A stretch of 64,000 nucleotides of DNA, taken from positions 40,581,105 to 40,645,104 of the forward strand of contig JAPTYO010000004.1 in assembly GCA_036873135.1 (NCBI GenBank), given 5' to 3'. Positions 21,880-33,769 of this stretch are shown piece by piece. This DNA is from Clarkia xantiana subsp. parviflora (lineage: Eukaryota > Streptophyta > Magnoliopsida > Myrtales > Onagraceae). The notes beneath the pieces were generated by a model that ran no database searches, had not been told where the DNA came from, and worked only from the letters and a program-made list of their open reading frames with translations. The translations under genes were made by a program, and so were the position numbers. The first letter of the stretch is position 1, and each line of letters opens with the position of its first letter.

Positions 21880-24503
21880 TCAAGCATTGACCAACACCAA
21901 CAGAATGGAAGCCAAAATTGGAATGAATTTGATCATTTTAGTGAGGTTTGGTCGTGGAGTGGAGTTAGGAAGATATGGATAGGCATCTGGAGGTGGCATC
22001 ACACAGTTATCTCCGTTGAAATAGATTCTTCTTGGGAAAGCCCATCCTTTCTCAAACGTGAAAGTTGATGCATCTTTCTTGAATAATAATTCTGATTGTG
22101 CATTTCCAAACTCTCCAGCTTGTGTCAAAAAATCGTTGTAGAACTTCACTCCGTACAGCATCGCGGTATCATCTAATACACAGAGTGAAATATGAGTGAC
22201 CATCAACAAGTCAGTCATCATTATTCATAAATCAACCATAACCTACTTACTTAATCCTGCATAAGGATTGAGCGGCTTGTAGTTGAAACTGAAGATCTGG
22301 GTAAGATTGTCGAAATTAGGATGCTGCATCACCAAATTCCACTGTGAATAGTTCATTCTATAGTTGAAGTTGGTGATTGTGACCTTCACACGCCAGTACT
22401 CTTTGTAATTCAGCTTAACATGCCAATGAACCCGAATAGGACACATGTGGCTGGTGCACTGCACCAGTGGTTCATAGCTAGACTTGCTCAACCCTGCAAC
22501 AACTGACTCCAAATGTGGAGAAGTCGGGCTGCAACAACATACATCATCAACACTCTGCACAACAATTTGAGATTTGAAGCAAATGATGAAGAAGAAATAG
22601 ACAACTCACTCTACGCAGCCGCCTGTCGAACTGTTCTTACAGCCACATGTGCAAGTTGGACAATTAACGACCGTGTCATTATAGAAGGATGAGAGGGAAA
22701 CGCAACAACTTGGCGTCTTCTGAGCCAAGAATTGCGAGTATGTGCAAGTAATATTCCACGTCACTGCAATAGTATAAGTATTATTGGTTAACTTAGGAAC
22801 CTTATCATTTATCTAGTCCAGTCATATATTCACGCATAACCCAATTGATTTCATAACATTGAACTCGGTTTGAGGAATGAACACATCATAAAAATAACCT
22901 TTTTCTGGCAGAAACTAGAGAAAAGGAGGAAATATTTAGTAAGCTTCATACCAGCTGAGCTGGTATTTAACATCCACTAGTGATCTAACACACGGTATTT
23001 AACTATAGATAAAGGGTTTTTAATTTATTTGGAAACATGGACCTATTTTTACTTTGCATCAACGTCTATTAGCTGTTATACGCCAACTCAATCATATCAA
23101 GCTCACTAAATATTTTCTCGTAAAAGAACATCGTTTGATCTAAAATCAATATCGCCCACTTCAATAAAATGAAATTTTTTTAACAAAGAAAATATGAATC
23201 AACTTACTTAGAGCTTGAGTCACCCTCCGTTTATCGGCCGAGACATACTTAGTCGGCTTAACAATTTTTGCAGGCCCACAAGTATAACCCGGGCCGGGTG
23301 CCTTGAGGGTGAAGTTCTTGGGCAGCTTCACAGTCTTATTAGTTGTCCCCGCAGAACCAACGCTGACTTGGAATGCACTTGCTGCATTGTCAGGGTCTTG
23401 GGCCCATGAATTTATAACCCCACCTTTGCAGCAATTTGAAATTTGTTGGTTGTACGGAGTTCCAGGAAGTAAATCCACCACAGTTGGGTTCTTCTTGCAG
23501 CAATGTGGGATGTTTCCTTTGAACTTGGAGCAGTCTCCTTGCTCGGTGGTTTGGCTTCCCATCATACTCCATATCACTTCCTTCTTTGCCCATGTCCATC
23601 CTAGAGTCCACCCTGGTGCTTGTATGTGCCGATATTGCTGGAAGTTGAACATGGTCACAGTTGCCTGCAAAAAAGCTCAAACAATTACATGCAGTTACAT
23701 TTCTAGAGAAAGATTATGCAGTACAATCATTTTATGTAGTAAAGATTGCTTACAACATAACCATCAGGGGTCCAGTTAATCACGTCCCATTTGATCGTAA
23801 TGTTCCCATTAGGATCCAGTGCATCATAAGCTTCTGCAATTCATAATCACAGATGTATCCATCATTTGACATATAATCCCGTGATGAAAATCAAACTGTT
23901 GTTTAAGTAGTATAAATCATCTTCCATTTTGTAGTAACAGTAGCAATTGTGCAATCTTGAAATAGAAAGTAGATACAGTTAGAGATCAAAGCTTGATTTA
24001 TTCAGCTTTTTTTAAATATTCAGTTAATAATGACAAAAAAAAGAAAGAAAGAAAGAAAGAATAGTTAATTAAGGCAAGATGTTTTCAATTCAGAAGCTAC
24101 CCCACCTAAGATTGTTAATACAATCTGGATATAAATCTTGAGAACAACTGTACTGAATTGAAGGGAAAACAGCAAGATTTTGCAATCGAAATCAATACTG
24201 AGAGAATTCAGACTTCAAGACCAAGAACTGGATAGAAATCGAAACTCATTACTTGATTTCGGCTGTACTAGTCAAACAGGCTCACTCTACTTGAAATTGA
24301 GCATCCAGGACGCAGTATTTAACAACAAGAAAAATCAAGATCGAATTTGAACTATGCTAAGCTAGAACATTCGGAAATGATAGCAGAATCAAGAGCAAGT
24401 TTGTAAGAAAGTGAATGTACTGACCGACGGATGTGAAGCTAACTAGACAAGATAGCAGGAAAACGAGGAAGGTGAATCCAGTGAGCTTCGAGAGAGACTT
24501 CAT
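21880..24503 (-). CDS. COB/COBL: COBRA-like GPI-anchored cell-wall protein (six exons, 446 aa)
   Basis: COBRA proteins are plant GPI-anchored, extracellular glycoproteins needed for oriented cellulose deposition. Exons on the minus strand are 24503-24425, 23833-23754, 23664-23208, 22763-22610, 22528-22251 and 22172-21880. All introns are GT-AG and the phases add up to 1,341 nt, ending in TGA. Residues 1 to about 27 are a signal peptide (MKSLSKLTGFTFLVFLLSCL). The mature part opens EAYDALDPNGNITIKWDV, contains APGWTLGWTWAKKEVIWSM and the family hallmark CCVS at residues 225-228, and many N-glycosylation sites. It ends in a hydrophobic tail (IPILASILLVLVNA) fitting a GPI signal. The start is the only ATG that gives a signal peptide. 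Length and motifs match the COBRA/COBL1-2 clade. No lesion is visible, so it is probably functional. Confidence 0.95.
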
Positions 24504-24794
24504 TTTGTTGATGGAGACTCTGTCTGTTTGCGGTGCTTCCAAAATGCGGTGATGGGTCAAGATCTACAAATGTGGAGGAGAAGATCGAAACAGAACAGAG
24601 AGTCGGTCTTCTTCAGGAGTTGGCTTTCTGTAATCGAACTGTCTTCACAAGATATAATATTAATTAATAAATAAAGCATAATGCGGTGACACTCGAGCAT
24701 TGTTGGATTACCAAACTACCCTCGCATTCTTTTCTTTATTCCCTTTATTATTTTTGGTCCTCCGGGTGGTCTAGGAGACTTAGAGCCTACTAGA
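24504..24794 (-). promoter_or_regulatory. 5' UTR and proximal promoter of the COBRA-like gene
   Basis: This is the only sequence between the start codon and the MITE at 24795. An AT-rich stretch (about 24645-24675) sits 140-170 bp upstream of the ATG; no single TATA box is certain. No upstream coding exon is evident. Confidence 0.4.
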
Positions 24795-24949
24795 GTAAGC
24801 TTGGTGTTTACACCAAACTAATCTAATAGTGACAAGTGTCTTTTGCTCCCACCATTCTAGGGTTCAATCTTTAGGGTTTTAGAAAAAGCTTAAAAAATAG
24901 TGGGACACTTGTCCTAATTGTATTGGTTTGGTGTAAACACCAAGCTTAC
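24795..24949. mobile_element. 155-bp MITE with ~26-bp terminal inverted repeats
   Basis: The left end GTAAGCTTGGTGTTTACACC and right end GGTGTAAACACCAAGCTTAC are exact inverted copies. Looser complementarity continues inward through GACAAGTGTC / GACACTTGTC. Internal sequence is non-coding. No clear target duplication was found, so the superfamily is open. It lies about 290 bp upstream of the COBRA-like start codon. Confidence 0.75.
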
Positions 24950-25284
24950 ACAAAAATTGCCCCTATTAGAGGGGCTAACTTACTCTACCTCTATACAAAT
25001 CTCCACTCGTACCGGATCAGTAGGTAAGAGATAAAATGATGCACATAAATATCTTTCATTTTTGTAGGGTTAATTTTTTTTTTTTTTTTTTTTTTATAAA
25101 CTCATCGTTAGTTACTACTATGGGCAGTGGCATATCCATAAAAAGAATGGGTTACAAACGTCACCATACTATCGAGTATTTTTATGGAGACTCTAAATTT
25201 ATTCCTGAAAGAAAATACACCCCAATCCCCATTATTTTTCATGTAAGATCCCCATTATTTCATTTGTAACACTAAGAATCATTA
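24950..25284. other. Intergenic, AT-rich with a long T-tract
   Basis: A poly-T run occurs at about 25074-25095. No gene was recognised. Confidence 0.4.
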
Positions 25285-26994
25285 CGTTGGAATTATACGA
25301 TAATCACTACGGAAACAAAAAAGAGGTACATGCAATGTAACTAATTACGCAACGGATAGAATGCACATACCTACAATGCATTCCGTAGCCCAAGATCGTG
25401 ACAGGGAGTTCGCGGTCCGCCGAACGGCTCCTGCAGAACCTTTGATTAAAGAATCACCTACGAGGAATGGTCTCCACATCAAAGCCTATTTTCAATTCGT
25501 CAGCAGGATGGATCTCTGGGGTAATTGCTCGAAGCAATTTGGCACCTCCTTGCTCTTCCTTGAGGTTCGGCCGAACTATGTAGTGTTTAGGGAGAACGAT
25601 TTATTTTGTCTCAACACAAATGAGGAAGAGTGATTAACCTCAAAATCCCTAACACTCTGTATTTATAAGAGGAGGTGGGCAAAACCAACCTAGGGAGTTA
25701 TCCTAGTTTCGACCGGCCATCAAGTAATTAGGGAGGCCCAATTTTGGGCATCTCATGTCAATTGGGATTTTAGGTCTAGCCCAAAATCCCTAATGTGACA
25801 TTACCCAATTACTTGTGTTGGGCTTATATTAAAAGGCTCCTATTATGGCGGCTCATTCACCAAATTCCAACAGCTCACACTCGCCGGAATGGGAGGGTGC
25901 CTGTTAATATGTTGTCGACCAACACATCAACGTTTATTCTTCGATCTAGTCCAGCTTCCGAATTGTTCATACGAGGTTTGTCGTGCGACCGGCAGACACA
26001 ACGGACTTCGTGCTACTCATCGGTTAAGAGTGTTGTTGCGTCCGCGGAACGTTGATTCCCAACCTGTTATCCACTTATTACTTCTCTGTGCTGCGTCATA
26101 CCCCTAGTCAACTGTTATTCTCCAATTGCATAGTTTCCACATAGGAACACTTCTCCAAGGCATCCGTACAAATATTCACAACCTTCAACTAATTTCTGGT
26201 TGGTGGCCACCTAGTGAATACGAGAATCATAATTACAGATGTACATGACCATCTCCATTACTCATATCATTAGTCAAAATCAACCAGTTTCCATTACGTG
26301 GTCACTGGGCCTTTTTGTTCGGGCACTGCATTTGTACGCGCAGATGCGAACATTGAGCCCAACCTTAGATATGAGTTCTGAGTGGTAAGGATACTTCGGG
26401 TGCTCCTTCATTAAGCACCCGGGATCAGTTACACGCTCAAGGTGAAGAAGTTTGCGCCCATCAGAATCGCGGAAGATTCCACATAACACAACCGAGTCTG
26501 ACACCGTGGTCGAACGTGGCACGCGCAGTATGAAGTGCGCATAGATAGCATAACCTGAACTTACATATTGTCTGGAGTGGGAAATATCATACGATGTTGC
26601 GGATTTTCATCTGGCCTAGAATGTGGTTACTGACGAACAGAGTTCATCACGGCGATCCGCAAAACAATGATCATGTCGTGGTACCCCGAAACCAAATGAT
26701 CGTTTTGCTTAACTAGGTTTATCTTTTGAAACACCGTGGTTCTTAGCCGGTCTTGACATGGTAGAGGTTCCCCTTCCATCAAGAAGACCGTGCATGTTTG
26801 AAGACGCAAGGCCCACATTCGACATATTTTATTGGGAGGTTTTACACTCCAACGACTAGTTTATAGACCGTAAATCTGATGTAATTCAGCCATTATGACG
26901 TCGTAAGATCATAAACTCAAATTGAAATTATTTTATTTAAATATTATTTCAAAGCTCAAAATTTTATTGACACAATACAAGCCTCCTAAACCCT

Positions 26995-27680
26995 ACGCAG
27001 TCCAAGCATTTTGACATGTTTTTTGAAAACTTCCATGTGTAAATGTTTTGTCAATAGGTCTGCCACCATACTCTCAGATGACAAGTTCTAATGTGATCAG
27101 TTTGTCTTCTACCATACTCTTCGCATAATTATATTTAACATCAATGTGTTTCGTCCTACTATGGTACTTCAGATTCTTGACTACCGCTATCGCTGCTTGA
27201 CTGTCAGAGTAAATCCTAACAGGCTTACTACCGTCCTCGACGTCAAGCAGAGCAGTCAAGAGTCTCTTTAGTCAGACATCCTCCTGTGCATTTTTAGAGA
27301 GGGCTACGAATTCGGATTCCATCGTAGACAATGCGACACAACATTGCTTCTTGCTCATCCATGAAATGACGGCTTTAGTAAGGAGAAATACTCCTCCTGA
27401 GGAGGACTTACAATCATCCGAATCGCCACCATGGTCGGCGTCACTGAACCCAGTCAATTCAAGCTTACTACCCTCATAGCACAATCTGTAGTCGGCAGTA
27501 CCTTTCAGATATCGAACAATTCGTTTCACGGCTCATAAATGTTGATATCCAGTGTCTGATTGGAAATGTGCTACTAAGCCCACAGCGTAACATATATCCG
27601 GACGAGTACATTGCATGGTGTACATCAGACTACCAACCATACTAAGGTACTCTGCACTTTTCATCCGGTCATGCTCCGCC
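26995..27680 (-). pseudogene. Copia D RNase H and end of RT
   Basis: Motifs on the minus strand include CYEGSKLELTGFSDADHGG, ALSTMESEFVALSKN, IYSDSQAAI and SRTKHID. The conserved tryptophan codon after KNAQEDV is replaced by TGA at 27274-27272, an in-frame nonsense mutation; reading continues in the same frame on the far side. Before it, RT ends around the REHMKS-like motif and is fused to gag. Confidence 0.8.
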
Positions 27681-27689
27681 TAGCCTTAG

Positions 27690-27922
27690 ATGACGCAATA
27701 TGCATCTCGACTCTGGGCTTTTCAGCCGTGAGTCGCTTCCAACTCGAGGTGAACTCGCACTTTCTCAAAAGTATCGAGATGAGTGGCTTGGGTAAGGTGC
27801 ATTTTTATGCCGTTCCAAGATTCTGGTAAAGAGTGGATGACACAAAGGACCTTCTGTTCCTCGGACAGAGTTTTCCCTGCCTCCCTGAGCTCAGTAAGCA
27901 TGTTAGACATTTGTCTAATATG
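27690..27922 (-). pseudogene. Copia D gag fragment
   Basis: The minus strand encodes HIRQMSNMLTELREAGKTLS, VIHSLPESWNGIKMHLTQAT and LDTFEKVRVHLELEA, closely parallel to the gag of element A at 3400-3600. The N-terminal part is lost at the junction with the plus-strand LTR at 27923. Confidence 0.8.
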
Positions 27923-28512
27923 TGTTAGCATATGGTGATTGGGCGCCGTAAATGGAAGCTCATTAATATGTATATGTTACCTATGAAATTGGGTAAATGT
28001 CACATTAGGGAAATTGGGCTTGACCCAAATCCAATTAACATGAGAGGCCCAAAATTGGGCCTCCCTTACACATATAGGCCGGCCAAATAATAAATGGGCA
28101 AAGTGGACTTTTTGTCCACTTTGCTCTTCCTATAAATGAGGCGTGTTAGGGTTTTTATTAAGGCAATTCACAATTCCTCCTAAGTGGTGATTTGAGAGAA
28201 AAACCCTCATCCCTAAAACACTAGTTCGGCCGAACCTCACCAAGCACCAAGAGTGTGCCAATTTGCTTCGAGAAAATACTCCAAAGATCCGTCCCTGCCA
28301 AGAATCAATCAGAGACTTTGCAGTGGAGCTAATGCCGCGTAGGGCTTCCTTAACAAGAACATTTACGGGTTCCATCCGGTGGATCGTGAACTCCCTCAGC
28401 ATGATCCTTGGGACTACGAAAAAGGTTTAAGGTATGTGCACATCTTCCGCTGCGTAATTCTGATTACAAGCATGTACCAATGTTTATGTTTCCGTAGTAA
28501 TCTACCTCGTAA
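27923..28512 (+). repeat. Truncated Copia LTR, plus strand
   Basis: It begins TGTTAGCATATGGTGATTGGG and follows the LTR of element C closely, with a TATA box (28131-28137), an 11-bp-stem hairpin just upstream (28098-28124) and the GTTCGGCCGAAC palindrome at about 28222. It stops at CCTCGTAA, about 7 bp before the expected terminus, where the LTR of element B begins. It is inserted in the gag of element D. Confidence 0.8.
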
Positions 28513-29087
28513 TGTTAGCATATGGTGACGTGGCGCCGTAATTGGTAGCCTGTTAATGCTAAGGAAATTACCTAAATTAATTAGGTAATTGTCACATTAG
28601 GGTAATTGGGCCAAACCCAATCCCTAATTGACATGGGAGGCCCAAAATTGGGCCTCCCCCTTAATAGCATAAGTTCGGCCGAAATTAGTCCAACATTGGT
28701 TGGAGTGGACTTTTGTCCACTCCACCAATCCTATATATAGGGGACTCACCTAAGGGGTTTATGCATCATTCATACTAAGAAGTACCTCCATTGAGGAACT
28801 TGAGAGAAACCCTCTCACCCCCTTAGTTGAGATTTTCTGCACATCTTAGTCCGAGGTTCTGTCCCCGTTGAAGAATCGATCAGAGGCTTTGTTATAAAGC
28901 TTACACCGCGTAGGACTTCTTCTTACGAAGAACTTGTACGTGGTTCCGACCGGAGGATCAGAACTCCCTCCACGACGTTTTTGGGTAGGAAAGCTAAAAG
29001 GTATGTGTACACTATTCCGCTGCGTAGTTAGATTACTTGCATGTACACGTTTAGAATTCCGTAGTATTACGTCCCCGTAATCCAACA
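28513..29087 (+). repeat. 5' LTR of Copia B
   Basis: 575 bp, TGTTAGCATATGG to GTAATCCAACA. A TATA box lies at 28732-28739. A hairpin sits directly upstream (28701-28724; 10 pairs, T4 loop, extended by four more pairs across a bulge). Confidence 0.85.
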
Positions 29088-29088
29088 G

Positions 29089-29100
29089 TGGTATCAGAGC
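29089..29100 (+). other. Primer binding site of Copia B
   Basis: TGGTATCAGAGC, complementary to the 3' end of initiator tRNA-Met, one base after the LTR. Confidence 0.9.
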
Positions 29101-29606
29101 ATGGTTAGGAGTTCTTAAATTTTTGACAAACAGATGTTCTTGAGTTTTTGAAAAATCCGATATTTTCATGTTCATGAACACCATGTGTAATCCGGAATTT
29201 TTAAGGAAATTTCATGTGTTTGATCTTTAAAAACTTAAAATTTTCAAAATTTACATGTTTTTATAGATCAAAACCGAATTTTATGTTCGAATTTAAGTTT
29301 GATGTTCATGATCTTTAAGAACACCATGAGTTTTATAAAGAACACCTTTTGGATTCATGATCAAGTTAGGGTTTGATCTTAAAATTTGACAACTTTTCCA
29401 ACTTTGCATGTTTGTGCCGAAAACCCTAGGGGTATTTTAGGCAAAAAAAATATATTTTTCTTGGCCCCCAAGTAATTAAAAATTCGGCACCAATTATTAT
29501 AGATATAGGTTGCCATTTTTTTAATTTTATTAATAGGTAACTATATATCTATAAGTTGGAAATAATGATAGGTTCATAATATAATATTGTAAAAGATATT
29601 AACTAT

Positions 29607-29664
<58 letters not shown>

Positions 29665-29849
29665 ATTGGGATAATATATATTGATAGATTTAGTTACTAT
29701 AAAATATTAAGAAAATATATTGTCTACATATTTTAATCCCTAAAGATATATTTGACAATAATAAATATATATATTTATATATAGGTGTCGAATATTTTAT
29801 ATATATACATATATTGTTTATTGATTTAAATCTTAAAGATAGAATCTTG

Positions 29850-29886
<37 letters not shown>

Positions 29887-31230
29887 GTGTGCCGAATTAT
29901 ATATATTAACAACATTGGAATTTATTTATTATAATTAATATTTCTTGATGGCCAAGTTAAGTTTTTAGTGGACTTTAAAAACCCTACTTAGCCCACAAGA
30001 CATATTTCGGCCGAACCCTAGGGTTTATGGGCCTGTCCAATTGCTAAACCGGAGCAGGTAAAAACCAATCCGGGTTTTCTTAACCGGGTCGACCTAGTCG
30101 GGTCAGGTCGGGCCAATGTAACTAAAATGAACCTAACCTAACCGGTTTTGAGTGATAAACTGAACCACAATCTTATTTTATTGAACCGTTTCGGACCAAA
30201 CCGGACTTTTAAAAAAGAACCGACTTGAACCGGATTTTAAATTGGACCGAATCAGATTTTTAAATTTCTCGAAATTTTTTAAAAATGTTCAATAAAATAG
30301 GACGTCAAATTTTAAATCCAAAATGTTTTCGAACTTTAAATTTAACCTAAATCAGTGCTCTTAAGGTTTGCGTTTTAACACGTTTTTCGGTTAAAACCCT
30401 AATACCTAGTTTCGATTAAGGGGATGGATCTCGGATATGCATGTTTTTGAAACTGGATTAAATTAGTGGGTTGGATTGCAATTGTTTACTTTCTGCAACA
30501 TATATATTAGAATTGTCGTCTTGACTCAGTCAAGCTAGCTGGATATTAATTGCGAGCATTGAGCTCTGGGATTTAAATATATGTATTACACAATAGGATA
30601 GACATGCTATGCTGATTGAAAGTTCCTAGAATCCATGTCTGGAAATGTCGCATGATTGATTATAAACATGAATTGCAAAACAACCCCTAATATTTTCAAA
30701 TGTTTTTAAAATTGAAAATTCTAGTCGCCAATTATGCATGATTTGTGCGGATGTTGCATATTTTGACACATATGCTAGGATGTTCAATAATAGAAAGCAT
30801 GTGATAATTTACTTTACGTAGAATTATATATGCTCGGAACATTAGACACATGACGCGTAAGCATGATTGATTTGTTCGATGTTTATGGCGTGATATAGTA
30901 TTATGCATGTGTAAAATATCGGATAATTCGTTTAAAATTATAAGGGCCTTGGGGAAGCCAATATCGAGTATGCTTGTTTGAAAATTCCCGTTCCAGTAAT
31001 TTGCAACATAATAACCGTTTTCAAAAAGACTGATCTATTGGATTGAAGACGACGATAGTGTAAATTCTTTCACGACACCCCCTTCCCTCGGTTTACTGAC
31101 GGTCGGTTTGGTTTAGTGGCTGAAGGATCACTATTTGTCGTATTCCATCCTAATAGATAATCCGATGTTTGCAATTATGTCAAAATGTTGTTGTCTTCCT
31201 AACTTGCATAAAACATATGTGTTAGTTTTG
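29101..31230 (+). other. AT-rich leader of Copia B with (TA)n tracts
   Basis: Untranslated leader matching element A in inverted orientation. (TA)n microsatellites lie at about 29607-29660 and 29853-29884. No coding potential was recognised. Confidence 0.7.
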
Positions 31231-31890
31231 ATGGCTGAGTCGATACGCTTTTATAAACCATGCAATCTGGATGGTATGGATTACGAGGCCTGGAGTGAGA
31301 TGGTGAGAGAATGTCTTCTAGCATGTGACACACATATGTGTATCATGCCTATAAGAAACAAGATGTTGGTACCGCCGGACAGCAACCTAATTCCTAGAAT
31401 TGGGAATATAGGTTTGGGAGATAAGAAAACATGCGAGGTGATATTGGCAGCCTTGGATAAAGAGGTTGCGGAGGACTTCACACTCAATTATTCAGCTGCT
31501 CAGCTTTGGGCTGCCCTTAAACTCCATTTCGGAAGTGGAAAGACAGCTGAAGCAAGACAGGTAATAATGGAGTATGATGACTTACTTTCAAAAGACACCA
31601 GCGTAAAACATGGGTCTAACCAGAGGATCGAAAGGTCCAATTGGAGAAAGATAATCAATATCGCACAGGGGTATCCTATGTCATGGTTTGCTGATGATTT
31701 TGGACTAGAATACTTAATAACGGCAATTAAGTACTCTATGTACTTATTCACGGAAAGCAACCAAAAGAGACTGACATATTCACCGGTGCACTATCGCAAG
31801 AGGACAAAGGAAATAACAGAGGAAACAGGATCAACTTGGTCCTCAAACGAGATCCGTAGTATGACAAATGCTACTGATTTCGTACCGTAA
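31231..31890 (+). CDS. Copia B gag-like ORF without zinc knuckle
   Basis: An uninterrupted reading frame opens MAESIRFYKPCNLDGMDYEA, a typical Copia gag start. It continues with a tryptophan-rich gag_UBN2-like region (YEAWSEMVRECLLA, AQLWAALKLHFGSG, IMEYDDLL) and ends NATDFVP. The chosen ATG is the one matching gag openings; the frame is open upstream from 31135. Element A has a different gag (MAATSNV...) with a C-terminal zinc knuckle at the same place between leader and spacer. This shorter protein has none, so it may bind RNA poorly or be a truncated capsid domain. It is the only intact-looking ORF in the element. Whether it is expressed is unknown. Confidence 0.65.
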   Translation: MAESIRFYKPCNLDGMDYEAWSEMVRECLLACDTHMCIMPIRNKMLVPPDSNLIPRIGNIGLGDKKTCEVILAALDKEVAEDFTLNYSAAQLWAALKLHFGSGKTAEARQVIMEYDDLLSKDTSVKHGSNQRIERSNWRKIINIAQGYPMSWFADDFGLEYLITAIKYSMYLFTESNQKRLTYSPVHYRKRTKEITEETGSTWSSNEIRSMTNATDFVP

Positions 31891-33769
31891 AAGGTACGCC
31901 TCGTTTGCCACATATATGAAACCGTTAAACGTTTTATATCACTAAGTCTACTGATATGATTCACTTGTGAATTCCTTTTAGGGGTACTTGGTGAAGATGG
32001 CTGGAGTTTCCTTTTCAACTTTATTTTCCTTTACCTCTAAGAGCTTTATTCTGTATCTCATTACCGTACAAATGTCTATAAATTCTCTTAGTATCAATAA
32101 ATGTTTGACATTAGTTAATTATGATTTGAAATTATTGAGTAAAGTAGTAACCATTCGCTCCATGATATGGTCTACTTATCAAAATTAATCGGCCCAGTTA
32201 AACGGGCCCGATCCGAAACGAACAACTAATTTGAGATTCTTCCAATAAAACGGTTGAACCAAAGAACATTCACTCACCTATCAATCATCCATCGATTGCA
32301 TAGTTCCAAAAGAGACCGACCAGAAAATTATATCATTATTTGTTAAGTACTCCATTAAAATGATAAAAATCCTAAAATAATATGCATGATAAAAACCGAT
32401 TTTAAAATTCGAAGACTAAAACGATTTCGTAACCATGGTTTAAACCTGGTATGCACGTGGCGCAAGTCACCTCGAGAGACGGGACACGTCGTTTTAAAGT
32501 CTGAATTTAATGCTGAAGTATTTTAATTAATGTTAAATTTTCGTTTGTAATCCTTTGAATATAACTCATTGATAACTACTAAGATTATAAGTACGCTTCA
32601 AAGCTACTACAATCTAGTAAGAACATCAACTATAGCATTAAAGCGAACGCTTAAATGCATAGCCCTTGAGGTGAATAAGTCTATGGGTGAGTTAAACAAA
32701 CGAAAGGAAGAAGTCAGTAAAACGACTCTCCCACTATAAGCCTTGAACGTAAAGTTTGGCTAAAGCAATCATTTTATCAAATACTTCAAGAAACATAGTT
32801 CAAAGTTACATAATGATGAAGTTCAACATTAATAACTCCTCCGAATGAAATTAAGTTGATTCACATTAATGTAACTCTATGTTCCAATAAAATCGGTGAC
32901 ACATCACCAAAATAGCTAAAGAATGATACGGATAAAACCCTATCGTTAGCAGCATTAATTTGCGCATTAAACAATTATTTATTAAGAGTACGGTCTACTC
33001 TTAAAAGAATACAAGTTTAAGATTAGCTTAGATTGATGGTATTGTGGTCAATCATAAAATATTTTAAATATTTGAGGATAGAATTCCAATGTTTTGCGAA
33101 ACAAACAGACATAGTACTGATCGAATCAATGAATGGTTAACGGAGATTATCATGTCCCACTTACTTAGAGTGGGAGAATTGATACAGCATAAGTGATTGA
33201 TATGGTGTATGATGATACAAAAGTCTTCATAATAAATCCAGTGAGAGGGCTTACTCCCCCTCACATATAATCATCACTAAATACAAATGTGAATCAAGTT
33301 GGACCTGACAATCAAGAACACTGAATTAATACAATTGCCCATTATTCCTAGTGAGAGGGAAAAAATGACCAACTTGGTTCCTGATCCTAGTAATCAAGGA
33401 ATACATCTCGGAGGTAAAATTCCGAGACCGAAAGGTTATCCTGAAAAGTTGTTGATCAGAGATCAAGCACTGCCATTCTTCCCAATGGGAGTGATGCTCC
33501 GATAAGAAGCATTATTCTGAGTGGGAGTAACAATCAGACTAGAGATGGGATTAACGAGCCTAGACATAGTCAAAGGCAACGAACTTCTCTCGAGAAGTGT
33601 CCCATCGAATAAGATGTGTTAAACATCTTAACATTCGTTCTCGAATCAGTGAAGATTCAGCAAAGCAAGGGAAGGACCTCAAAACGAGGGAATGGAGGAA
33701 AACAACGGAGGATGAAATATGCCTAAATAAGAACAAATTCGGTTATGGTCCTTTGTTGATTGATCCGCT
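31891..33769 (+). other. Non-coding spacer of Copia B
   Basis: No protease or integrase motifs were found in any frame. The sequence matches the spacer of element A (1459-3060) in inverted orientation, including the region around 33181-33200 and the LESEILEFT-coding junction to RT at about 33780-33805. Confidence 0.65.

Larger units (their letters stand above)
25285..27922 (-). mobile_element. Copia element D (3' LTR, 3' UTR, RNase H and a gag stub; internally deleted)
   Basis: Minus strand. The 3' LTR (25285-25872, 588 bp) begins TGTTGGAATTTGG and ends ATTCCAACG, where the terminal A has probably mutated. It has a TATA box near 25661, a degenerate hairpin upstream of it (25673-25691) and a TTCGGCCGAA palindrome near 25566. 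Next comes a 1.1 kb untranslated region (25873-26990), RNase H/RT C-terminus (about 27000-27680) and a gag fragment (to 27922). At about 27680 the RT sequence jumps straight to gag, so most of gag-pol is deleted. A plus-strand LTR interrupts gag at 27923. Confidence 0.8.

Noticed and set aside
21880..24503. COBRA-like locus as a pseudogene
   Set aside because: All six exons join in phase, splice sites are canonical, and the signal peptide, CCVS motif and GPI tail are present.
6113..29100. tRNA genes at the TGGTATCAGAGC sites
   Set aside because: These are 12-base primer binding sites next to LTRs, with no cloverleaf around them.
29607..29884. (TA)n tracts as functional cruciforms
   Set aside because: Simple microsatellites in an AT-rich leader; self-complementarity is trivial for TA repeats.
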